A stretch of DNA of 41,252 nt from Candidatus Moraniibacteriota bacterium. GTDB taxonomy: Bacteria > Patescibacteriota > Minisyncoccia > CAIUEV01 > JAHKAQ01. The notes under the pieces are model-generated. The model was not told the DNA's origin, searched no databases, and saw only the letters and a program-made list of their open reading frames with translations. Both the position numbers and the translations under genes were made by a program. Every line of letters begins with the position of its first letter. The stretch's first letter is position 1. The stretch is from contig WJJI01000042.1 of assembly GCA_014729795.1 (NCBI GenBank), positions 1 through 41,252 of the forward strand, read 5' to 3'. Shown here one piece after another: positions 8,162 to 17,200 of this stretch.

Positions 8162-9883
8162 TTAATCTACAGGAAAAATTTTTATGAGTCGGTCGATTTC
8201 TTTTTTGACTTTGATAATTTGTTTTACGCTAACGATTATTTTCATAAAGTATTTTAAGTCATCAACATTAAGCTTTTTTTTAGTTTTGCGTAAATAGTTT
8301 AGCCATTCCGGAAGAAGATTGACTGAACCAAACTGGTACTGCCAAATAGCAGGTTCAATGCCTTGAAAATATTGATTTTGATTAACATAAACCTTTTTTT
8401 GGTTTTTCTGATAATTTATTTGGGTTAGTTGCCAGTCTTCAAGGCTTTTTGATTGGCTACCACCCACTTTAACCCCCCATTTATCGGGATAATGGAAAAT
8501 TGAGTTGGTTCGATTAAAATCCGTTTTGTTGATAATCATCAAAGAAACCAGCTCTCGACCTTTTTTGATAAGATTTTTGATTAATTGACTGTTGGAAATA
8601 ACCGGTATACGAGGGAGGTAGATCTGGAGTTGTTCTTGATAGCGTTCTCGGTATAGGTTGCTTTGTAAAATAGCAAAAACATAACAAAAGATGTCTTTGG
8701 GGCCAATGGTTTGAATAAGGTTGCCTTGACCATTGATAATAAACTCCAGGGCGGTTTTATGACGAATTTCGCTGATAAACAAAGGGTTAAAGTTGGGTTT
8801 GCGTTCCAAAAAATCTAAATCCGTAACTGAATTTTTAGAATCGATAAAATAATTGTATAAGGGAAAAAAATAGTTCCACTCCGCTAAAAATGGCTTCAAA
8901 GGGCTTTTGGGGTCGTGATTTACAAAGCAAGCGGCGCTGGAAATATCATAACGGCCCGCTGCTCCTTGCAGCATTAGCTCCAAATTGTGGCCAGCTTGTT
9001 TTTTCATCGGGTTTTGGTTATAAATCGGCATAATGTCGGTTAGATCCCAATAGCGAATAAATTCTTCCTCGGCAGTTGTGTCTTTATGTTTAAGAAACCA
9101 ATAAGGGTCTCGGGGTTGGAGTAATTGCCAATTAGTTTGTTTAAAGGACTGAGGATGAAAAATTTTATTTTTAACCTCTTCCATATTAACCGCGTCATCA
9201 TATTTTACCGAGGCTATTCCTTGAAGATTGGCAAACTTTTTTAGCATAATAATGGCTACGATCCCCTCTTTTTTTTCTCTTGAAGCTTGACTAGGGTCAA
9301 ACACGCTGCCCTCCAGATTAAAAACAAACACTTCATCGTAAAAACGTAATATCTTACGTCGATAACTTATAAAATCAGTGTCATTAACAAAGCGGTTATT
9401 AATAATAATCGCGGCCATGCCCAATTGGCTTTTTAATTTATTTTCAGCATAATTTAAGAAATAAGAGTAATTGCTTTTGGTTAAGGTGCCTAAGAAAATT
9501 TTTAAAGTATGGTTTTTCATGGGCGAGCCTTGAGTAAAATCGACAAATTGATCAATAATTGTTTTGTTTAAATCTAGTAATTGAAAATGATCCCGAATGT
9601 GCTTGTTGTAAATTCGGTTAAATTCTTTATCAACAATTTCCTGTCCTAGTACCCGATTTTGAGCTTCAAGGTCCAAATATATTTTTTGAGTAGCTGCTTC
9701 AATGAAAACCTTGGTGCCCGTTACCGGATCAAGTATGCGAACACGTTTGTTAGCGATGCCATTGGAAACCTCAAACTTAACTTTTAGCAAATGATCAATT
9801 GTGTTTAAAAGATAATCAGCTAAAGGTTTGGGCGTATTGCGGATTCTGATTTTGTTGGATTTTGAATTAGGGTTGGCTGCCAT
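8162..9883 (-). CDS. Degenerate type ISP-like DNA methyltransferase/specificity protein, catalytic motifs lost
   Basis: The protein aligns by eye with the methyltransferase and target-recognition half of type ISP (LlaBIII-like) restriction-modification enzymes. It has RNTPKP (15-20) where these have YTPEP. LDPVTGT (51-57) stands in place of the SAM motif DPACGTG. IFLGTLT (129-135) is followed directly by the segment that normally comes after NPPY. GMAAIIINN (155-163) and FYDEVFVFNLEG (181-192) follow. The block PKDIFCYVFAIL with YRERY and LPRIP (395-427) is a strong family signature, and the C-terminus has YVNQNQYFQGI. Motif IV (NPPY), the nuclease and the helicase regions are all absent. The frame is intact over 573 codons, so the protein may still be made, perhaps as a DNA-binding remnant. 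Methylation activity is unlikely. Confidence 0.7.
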   Translation of the reverse strand: MAANPNSKSNKIRIRNTPKPLADYLLNTIDHLLKVKFEVSNGIANKRVRILDPVTGTKVFIEAATQKIYLDLEAQNRVLGQEIVDKEFNRIYNKHIRDHFQLLDLNKTIIDQFVDFTQGSPMKNHTLKIFLGTLTKSNYSYFLNYAENKLKSQLGMAAIIINNRFVNDTDFISYRRKILRFYDEVFVFNLEGSVFDPSQASREKKEGIVAIIMLKKFANLQGIASVKYDDAVNMEEVKNKIFHPQSFKQTNWQLLQPRDPYWFLKHKDTTAEEEFIRYWDLTDIMPIYNQNPMKKQAGHNLELMLQGAAGRYDISSAACFVNHDPKSPLKPFLAEWNYFFPLYNYFIDSKNSVTDLDFLERKPNFNPLFISEIRHKTALEFIINGQGNLIQTIGPKDIFCYVFAILQSNLYRERYQEQLQIYLPRIPVISNSQLIKNLIKKGRELVSLMIINKTDFNRTNSIFHYPDKWGVKVGGSQSKSLEDWQLTQINYQKNQKKVYVNQNQYFQGIEPAIWQYQFGSVNLLPEWLNYLRKTKKKLNVDDLKYFMKIIVSVKQIIKVKKEIDRLIKIFPVD

Positions 9884-10007
9884 TATTGACTTGGAAGAAA
9901 TATATTAGTTATGTTGGTTATTTTTTTGTGGGTCAGCTTTAAAACATAGCAAATAATTTAAAAAAATCCAAGCCAAAAAACATTACTTTTAATAAATAAT
10001 GGCTTTG

Positions 10008-10016
10008 TGTTATAAT
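10008..10016 (+). promoter_or_regulatory. Extended -10 promoter for the PrsW-like gene
   Basis: TG-T-TATAAT on the plus strand is a perfect extended -10 element 35 nt before the ATG at 10052. No convincing -35 hexamer lies 17 nt upstream, which fits an extended -10 promoter. Confidence 0.5.
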
Positions 10017-10051
10017 TACTTAAACAATGTTTAAATAATACAAATAAAAAA

Positions 10052-10819
10052 ATGCAGTATTTTGCTTTAGTTGGATTATTTTTTATCATAACCGCGGTTT
10101 TGCCGGTATTTTTTTGGTTGCTTTATTTTTCTTATCAAGATCGAAAAGAACCCGAGCCCAAGAAAACGGTGCTTAGGCTGTTTTTTTGGGGAATAATTAC
10201 AGCATTTTTGATTATGCTTTTAAAAAGAGGCGCCTCATTTATATTATTGGACGCCAAAACCAGTTTAACTTTTGAATATTTAACAAGCGATAAAGCTATG
10301 AATCAGCTAACCATAATAAGGGCTCAGCTTCTTTTTTTTGTAGCTGGCGTTTTAGAGGAGGGAGTCAAATTTTTTATATTAAAAACAATAATTTTTAAAA
10401 AAAGAGTTTTTAATCAGATCATTGATGGAGTGGTTTACGGTACCACTTTGGCCTTGGGTTTCGCTTTTGCGGAAAACAGTTTGTATTTTATTAATTTCTT
10501 TAATCAATTGGATCAAGCTGAATTATTTTTTAACTCTACAATGAGAGGGGTGGCGACCGTGCTTTTACACGTAGTGGCTACCGGAATAATTGGATTTTAT
10601 TTGGGAAAAAGCAAATTTAAGAAAAAAGGCAAAACCCTAATATTACTAAAGGGCTTGACCCTGGGTTCTATTTTGCATGCTTGCTTCAATGTATTTTTGC
10701 AGCTAAAAACACCGCTAAATTATTTAGCTTTTTTGATTTTACTAATCGGTTTTATTTTTTTATCGATTAAAATAAGCAAGAAAGATTCTAAAATAATTTG
10801 GTGGCGACAAAAAACTTGA
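10052..10819 (+). CDS. PrsW-family intramembrane metalloprotease
   Basis: A multi-pass membrane protein of 255 residues with the PrsW/CPBP-like catalytic signatures. These are a tandem Glu motif EEGVK (Glu102-Glu103), FAFAEN with Glu141, and His173 in a later helix (VLLHVVATG), plus ILHACFN near 208. The N-terminal YFSYQDRKEPEP after the first helix is also characteristic. In Firmicutes PrsW cleaves an anti-sigma factor, but many bacteria have PrsW proteins with unknown substrates, and no anti-sigma gene is visible here. Its 3' end faces the beta-helix surface protein gene with only 7 nt between the stops, too little for a separate terminator. Confidence 0.85.
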   Translation: MQYFALVGLFFIITAVLPVFFWLLYFSYQDRKEPEPKKTVLRLFFWGIITAFLIMLLKRGASFILLDAKTSLTFEYLTSDKAMNQLTIIRAQLLFFVAGVLEEGVKFFILKTIIFKKRVFNQIIDGVVYGTTLALGFAFAENSLYFINFFNQLDQAELFFNSTMRGVATVLLHVVATGIIGFYLGKSKFKKKGKTLILLKGLTLGSILHACFNVFLQLKTPLNYLAFLILLIGFIFLSIKISKKDSKIIWWRQKT

Positions 10820-10826
10820 TTTGTGG

Positions 10827-13800
10827 TTAAACCACCTCTTCATCTAATTCGTCCATTTGATCAAGTTTATTTTTGGTGATTACTACCAGTCCGGCAATGG
10901 CCGAAATAATCATAATCAAGGAAAATATTTTGCCTAGTAAGCTGTTGGGCCAAAAAATCGAGCCAATTAAAGACTTTTTATTATCATCTTCCTGTTCCAA
11001 ATCTTGAAATTCTTGATCGTTAGCTGCATCATCTTCATAACCCGAAGATAATAAAATATCTTTGTCCTCGGGTTCTTGATTTTGAGATTGCTCGCTTTCC
11101 ATTTCCTCATAGGGGTCATAATCTTCTAGCACCTTGGTATCGTAGTCTTGGTCGTCTTGGACATTGGAACTTACAAATCCCGAGCCGCTGGAGTTGTCGT
11201 TATTAGAATTTGAATCGGTTTCATTTTTATAATAATTAGGAGGATCATCAGCTGCTTGATCATCTTCGGTATCATCTTGATACTCGTACTCATAATCATC
11301 CGGTTCATAATCAATATGATTAACCGCGATACCGGTAATGTTGCCTTGGGGATCCTTTAGTTTAACATAAACGGCTTTTTCTTCTTGATCTTGAGTTAAC
11401 TCCCATTCCCGAAAATTGCTATAAGCTTCCCAACTGGTATCAGAAAAGGAAATGTTATTTGAAATCATCATTTGATAAGGTTCAAACCCGGCTGGAGGAT
11501 AAATCTCCAATTCAACTTCTCGATCATCGGTACTGGCATCGCCTTGATTGATTTCCAAAATAGGAATCAAGCTTTGGTAATTAATCTGATCGTTGGGTTC
11601 TGGACTGGGTGAGGCGGAAGGACCAGGGCTAGGTTTAGGCATGGGAGCCATACCGGCGGTTAGGTTTAATGGATTCTGACTGGGTTGATAAGCAATATTG
11701 CCGAAAGTGTCGGAAGCGCGAGCGCAAATATAGTGATTATTCATAATATTGCCGGAAAGGCTAAAGGCCAGACCATTTGTATATTGATAATTATAAATAT
11801 CTGTGGCATCACAAATTTGATCCACGCTAAAAGCATAAACAAGAGAGCTGGGAATCAGGTTGGGGTCGTTTACTTGAATCATAACATGCTCGACCTGAAC
11901 AGGCCCGGCTTCAATATCGTCGGTGAAGTTAATTTGAGGCGGTATACTATAGGTATGACTGTAAAAAGCTGAATCATTAGAGTTGCCGGCTTGGTCTTTA
12001 ACCGCATCGGCTTTGAGTTCGATTTCCAAAAAACCTTCTGTTTGAGGTTCAATTGTGAGTTCATAATTTACATAATCCTGAGTGCTAATGCTTTTTAAGG
12101 CGCAGTTATTCAAGATAAAATCATCTTGTTTTAAATCACTAACTTGTTCTTGAAATTCAAGTTTAACAACAAAGTTAGAGCTGGTCGTGGGATCCGGTTC
12201 GGTTGAAGAAAACAAAGCGCCGGGTTTAATGGTATCGATAGTCATTGAGCACCAGGCAGTGGTTGTTCCGGTGCCTTGGGTAGCTTCTGGCTTGATTATT
12301 GCCCACATATCATCACTCACCGATTTATTCGAGGCACTGTCAATGGCGCGAACTCTAATAAAATAATGACCTTGCCCGCCATTGGGATTGTCTGGTTGGT
12401 TTAGCGGAGTAAACTGGCCGGTATAATTCTCATTGTGATCATAAGTATCAATTAAGCTGCCACTATAATAAAGCTGTCGCTCATAAGTAAAATCAGAGCC
12501 GGCATCAGCCCAGAGGTTATGATAAGAGTTGTCTTGGTTAAGATAGCCTGCGCAAGTGATATAATCCTCGATTCCGCTGCCATCTCCGGCATAGCCAGGA
12601 TCGGGCTCATTACTGCCCCAACCAACCTGGCCAGGAATTTCGGGGAGATTAACAAGGTCATACTCGAAAGCCCCGCTGACTCTATCACCGGTACCAGAAT
12701 TGGTTTGGGGAAAACTGCCATCGGGATCGTCAGGGGCGCCATCATTGTTTAAATCCACTAAATTATCATCCAGAGGGCCGCTACTGTCGCCCCAGTCATT
12801 GCCCAAAGCATCGATTAAGCTGCTGGTAATGTTAGTTAGAGCGCGAACATTGCCTTGAAAAAAATTTTTATTTATATAAATTGAGGAAGCCGCTCCAATA
12901 ACCGTAATACCATTGCCGGCAATAGAATTTCGATACAGATCAGGAGTGCCATCGCTTAACACCTCTCGATCCCAACCGCCATTACTTAAAAATTTATTAT
13001 TTTGGATATATAAACCATTGGGGCTAAAAGAACCGGTGGCAGCCGTCCAAAAAGCATTTGCCGCATAGTCAGCCTGGTTGGCAACCGGATAATCCCCGGT
13101 GGAAGCTAAAAAGATGCCAGCCAAGCCATTGTTCTTGAGTTTATTAGCTAAAATATCAATATAACCGGAAGAATCCACTAAAATACCTTTAGCCGCACAA
13201 TTATGAATTTGATTATTAACCACTTTGACAAAATCACCCGAGGTTACAAAACGTAATGATATACCATTAAAGCAATTATAAATATGGTTGCCGGATATTT
13301 CTAAACGATCATAAGTGGTTTGCTCATTGCCTTGATCTTCTCCGGAATAATCGTCCAGTCTAGCGCTATTATAACCGACAGCAATTGCATCATTGGCGTA
13401 ATAAAAAGTTTTGTCAGGTTCATCCCAGCTTTTTAGATCATGAATTTTATTATTAAGAATTTTTATATCGGAATAAACATCTTCTTGGTTTTCAATAACA
13501 ATAGCTTTTTGAAAACCTTCAAGTTCACAGTTGTTGATTTCCACTTCTTGAGACTTGACTAAAATACCAATACCGTCATCGTTTTTGATAATAGCCTGAT
13601 CTTCACACTCAAGCTTTAAAGGTTTATCAATTTCCAAATGTTCAGTATATTCACCTTGCTTAACCATAATGGTTTGACCTGCTTGAGCCGCATCAATAGC
13701 GTCATCTAAATCGTTATAGCATTGTTCGGAATTTTCCGCGCCTTGGTCGGTGCAGCTTAAGCCGGTTAAGGGCCGGCTATCGTCGGTTACAACCAGATAA

Positions 13801-13883
13801 GCATTGGTAAAAAGCGGTAGCGCCAACCAGGCAAAGACTAGGGCGATTGTTGGTTTGATTTTTGTTGTATTTATTGATTTCAT
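10827..13883 (-). CDS. Exported surface protein: parallel beta-helix, Ig-like domains, C-terminal membrane anchor
   Basis: An N-terminal signal-type helix (first about 28 residues) leads to a right-handed parallel beta-helix of the NosD/pectate-lyase-like kind at about 40-380. Its cues are DAIDAAQAGQTIMVKQGEY at the start and recurring NN-IH-C-GI patterns. An Ig-like domain follows at about 548-645 (SNFVVKLEF, DDFILNN, VKDQAGN). Next come another beta-sandwich and a Pro/Ser linker. The module IPILEINQGD, DDREVELEIYPP, WEAYS, KAVYVKLKDPQGN comes after them. An acidic Asn/Ser/Asp stalk ends in SLIGSIFWPNSLLGKIFS, a hydrophobic helix and a charged tail. The last two modules match the neighbouring giant protein. 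Probably displayed on the cell surface and anchored by the C-terminal helix. Beta-helices of this kind often bind or cleave polysaccharide, but no catalytic residues are evident. Confidence 0.8.
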   Translation of the reverse strand: MKSINTTKIKPTIALVFAWLALPLFTNAYLVVTDDSRPLTGLSCTDQGAENSEQCYNDLDDAIDAAQAGQTIMVKQGEYTEHLEIDKPLKLECEDQAIIKNDDGIGILVKSQEVEINNCELEGFQKAIVIENQEDVYSDIKILNNKIHDLKSWDEPDKTFYYANDAIAVGYNSARLDDYSGEDQGNEQTTYDRLEISGNHIYNCFNGISLRFVTSGDFVKVVNNQIHNCAAKGILVDSSGYIDILANKLKNNGLAGIFLASTGDYPVANQADYAANAFWTAATGSFSPNGLYIQNNKFLSNGGWDREVLSDGTPDLYRNSIAGNGITVIGAASSIYINKNFFQGNVRALTNITSSLIDALGNDWGDSSGPLDDNLVDLNNDGAPDDPDGSFPQTNSGTGDRVSGAFEYDLVNLPEIPGQVGWGSNEPDPGYAGDGSGIEDYITCAGYLNQDNSYHNLWADAGSDFTYERQLYYSGSLIDTYDHNENYTGQFTPLNQPDNPNGGQGHYFIRVRAIDSASNKSVSDDMWAIIKPEATQGTGTTTAWCSMTIDTIKPGALFSSTEPDPTTSSNFVVKLEFQEQVSDLKQDDFILNNCALKSISTQDYVNYELTIEPQTEGFLEIELKADAVKDQAGNSNDSAFYSHTYSIPPQINFTDDIEAGPVQVEHVMIQVNDPNLIPSSLVYAFSVDQICDATDIYNYQYTNGLAFSLSGNIMNNHYICARASDTFGNIAYQPSQNPLNLTAGMAPMPKPSPGPSASPSPEPNDQINYQSLIPILEINQGDASTDDREVELEIYPPAGFEPYQMMISNNISFSDTSWEAYSNFREWELTQDQEEKAVYVKLKDPQGNITGIAVNHIDYEPDDYEYEYQDDTEDDQAADDPPNYYKNETDSNSNNDNSSGSGFVSSNVQDDQDYDTKVLEDYDPYEEMESEQSQNQEPEDKDILLSSGYEDDAANDQEFQDLEQEDDNKKSLIGSIFWPNSLLGKIFSLIMIISAIAGLVVITKNKLDQMDELDEEVV

Positions 13884-14046
13884 TTTTAGTTTTAAGAAAC
13901 AATAAGCTAAAAGTTTGTTTTATTTTTGTCTGTTCTTTTTTTTCATATCCGTGTTAAAAAACGCGTTGCTCTCAAGTCTTGATTAGCAATAGCAAGTTAA
14001 GGTCCGTAAAGATTCCGGTTTTTGATTGTTTTTCATGTTTAATATC

Positions 14047-14075
14047 AGTATATATCTTAAAGAATCTCAAGGCAA
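14047..14075 (-). promoter_or_regulatory. Sigma70-type promoter for the beta-helix surface protein
   Basis: Minus-strand TTGCCT (14070-14075), a 17-nt spacer, then TATACT (14047-14052). It lies downstream of the giant gene's terminator, so the beta-helix gene appears to be an independent transcription unit. Confidence 0.5.
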
Positions 14076-14136
14076 GAGTAAAATTTTTTTTGTAAACCAG
14101 GCCAAATAAAACATGAAAACAAGGCTGTTTATAAAG

Positions 14137-14164
14137 GAAAAAACCCCGAAATTATTCGGGGTTT
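14137..14164 (-). terminator. Intrinsic terminator of the giant surface-protein gene
   Basis: A perfect 10-bp inverted repeat (AAACCCCGAA at 14141-14150 and TTCGGGGTTT at 14155-14164) has a 4-nt ATTA loop. On the minus strand it is followed by a T6 run. It starts about 39 nt after the stop codon at 14203. This is one of only two GC-rich intrinsic terminators I see in the window; the other is the ilv attenuator. Confidence 0.85.
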
Positions 14165-14202
14165 AAATTTTGGGGGTTGCGGTTTTTGGGAGTCGCGGGG
14201 TT

Positions 14203-17200
14203 TTAAAATTCCTCAGGTTCTCTTTTTCTGCGTGCTAAAAGTAACAATCCGCCAAGCGCTCCGGTTATAATTAAAATCGAGAAGACTTTACCGGCTAATG
14301 TGTCCGGCCAGAAAATTGATCCAATTAGGGATCGATTATCGTCATTGTCTTGTGTTTTCTCTTCTTCGCCTTGACCATACTTTTCGTTAAGTTCTTGCTC
14401 GTCAGCGCCGCTGGCTTGATCGTCGTCAGAAGATTCTTCATCGGTTTGATCTTGTGTTTCTTCAGTGAATTCCTGATCGGTTTCGGTTGAGCCTTGTGTG
14501 TCTGTGCCCGAATCATCGCCTGTATCATAAAAAGATGAATCACCACTACCGGTTCCGGCAGAATAACCAGCGGTTGAGTAATAAGTAGCGGCTGCGGTTG
14601 AAGCAGCGTCGGAAGCGTTTTCTTCGTCATCATCATTGTCGTCATTTTCAGCTCGGTCGTCGCCTTCCTCAACTAAAATAATATGGTTAATCGCGATTTC
14701 GGTTTCTACGCCTTGAGCGTTTCTCATCTTAGCATAAACTGCTTTGTTTTCATCTCGATCGCCGGAAAGATGAAAATAAGTAGCATGGTGTTCCTGGCCG
14801 CAAGGATGATAATGTTCACAACTACCGCCAAAGCTGGCCACATAAGGAACCCATTGAGCATCGCTAAAATCATATTCTTGAGAAAAAATAACCTGGGTGG
14901 GCGTGAAATCATCCGGCGGATACAGATCTAAAATCACATCCCGATCATCTGTGTAACGATCGCCATAGTTCATTTCTAGGATAGGATAATATGGGCCAGT
15001 TGATACTGGAGCAGGAGCAATTGAACTGATGATTTCTTGATTAACAAAGTTAAATTCGTGATTGGGGCTATCTATGGTAACCATATCGCCATTGGAAAAG
15101 CTTGTATCTTCCCGTAGTTCTATAAATTCCCAACCATTAATGATTGTTTCGGTTAGGTGGTAGCTTCCGTAAGGGACATCCACGAAATCCACACAACCCT
15201 CAACTCCTTCGGTGTTGCCCGAATAATCATGATTTAAAGAGTAAATTTCAACTTGAAACGAGCCATCATTGTCGCTGTAACCATTATCTAGAATATTAAA
15301 ATCTAGATTGCCGCCGGTATGATTATAGTTGGTAGTGTATTCATGACTATCATTATAAGCTCCCCAATCGATATTCTGATTATTGATTCTTAGCTTTAGG
15401 TAGTACCGGAAGCCTCCGCCTAAATCATCGCCGCTTACCCAAGTAGGATGATTATTACCGTGATAGCTATGTGGATGATTGGGCGGTCTTAATGAATACC
15501 CGGCGTCGGCAATTCCGGCATCGGGTAGTTGTTCCGGCCAAAAAGTATAAGTTCCGCTTGCTCTAATTTCATAATCACCAGCCGGTAAGTTTACTGAGGT
15601 TGTTGAGCCATCAGAGCCGACATCAATACTTTGAGCCAATACCTGATTTGACTCTAGCGACATTTCCCAGCCAGTTAAAGCATTGCCAAGATTATCATGT
15701 TTACAAACAGTAACATCAGCATATTGCATAGCTTGAGGAGAATACGTCACTTGATATTCACAACCTTTGGCGGCTTCAATGTTGCCGGTAGCATCATCTA
15801 ATAATCTATCATCAGCAACATCTTCAGCGCGGGTATGAAAGCAATAAGAGCCCGGGCTGGAAAAATTATAATTAAAAGTACCGGTGTTAGCATCCATCGA
15901 GTCAACTTGATTATAAGCCCCTCCATCAATTGAAACATAAAGTTTGACATTTTTTACCCGGGTATCTGCATCAGAGGAGTTAAAATCAAGATCAATGGTT
16001 GGATCGCTGGTGGTAAGCGGATTGGTTGAGTTTGTAATCTCAGAGGTTGGGTTAATTTGCTCCCTGATTCCAAAACCACCATTATCGGGAATGTATGAAG
16101 CGTAAGCAAACACTCCTGTTCCGTTTATAAAATCATCATATTTAAAATCATCAGGATTTAGGTTGGCAAAATCAGCTTCAGAAACATCATTCCAATTAGA
16201 CCAATCGCTAGTTGAATTATCGGAATAAACGGCTCGGAACCTATGGATGTTGATTTTACCATCATTGAAAACCGGGCTCCAATAACAAACATGAGTAATC
16301 GGATTACAAGTTACTCCTCCGGGATAGTTATTCATGTTAACTAAGCCGAAATTCGGGTTGCTGCCATTTAAATCAGCGCTTCGGTATTGATATTGATAAT
16401 AAGCAACGTCTGGATTAAGGTTTTCGTGAAATTCCATATTAACGGCTCCGTTGCCGGCATCGCTTAATCTAGTTACAAAATTCGGGATCATGGAAGCATA
16501 CCAAGTGGTTGCAAGCTTCCTGGTAGATTCGACAGTAATATTTATTTCGCTATGGGCGTAATTTCCGGCTTTATCTTTGCAGGCAGCCCGAAGTCTCCAC
16601 CCTCCGTCCCAATCATAAGGATCTTGAATAACCGATTCGTCGCCAACATCCAGTTGCCAAGAAAATTCATTACCATTAACGCTTCCTCCGTTAGGGTTAT
16701 TTCTCCTTACATAATGATATTGATAAGGCAGGATGCTATTGGCATCGGTTATAGTTTGGCCTTCGTCCGCTTTGTACCACCAAAAATTAACGTATTCTGA
16801 TTCAGTGTCTCCGCCTTCGCAGGTGGCGGTTAGAGTGGTCGGATCAGTAATGGTATCGCCGTCTAAAGGGTTAACCCAAGTTACAACAGGAGCGGTTAGG
16901 TCATAAACCGAACTGCAGGTGTTGCTCCAAGGCGAAATTGTTTCTCCAAGGTCGTATTTATTGTTATTATTTGCATCCTCAAAAGCTCGAACTTGAGTAG
17001 TGTATTGACCTTCGCCACCGCCGAAAGTGCCCCAGCCGTTTGAATGGTTGTATTGATAGGAATCGGTCAAACGAGCGATTTCGCTTAAATCATTAGGATC
17101 TACAGTGATTATTCTAGAGCTTTGACCCAATAAAAGGTGGCTGCCGTCCGGTCGAACATTATGTCTTATATACTTTACATTGTTTCCCGAAACCTCGGTC

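Larger units (their letters stand above)
13884..14202 (-). other. Intergenic region between the two surface-protein genes
   Basis: This 319-bp gap holds the terminator of the giant gene (14137-14164), a promoter for the beta-helix gene (14047-14075) and a 5' UTR of about 155 nt. Within the UTR the segment around 13965-14000 can fold weakly (TTGCT paired with AGCAA around CAAG-A-CTTG). I recognise no riboswitch class and no small ORF in it. Confidence 0.5.
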
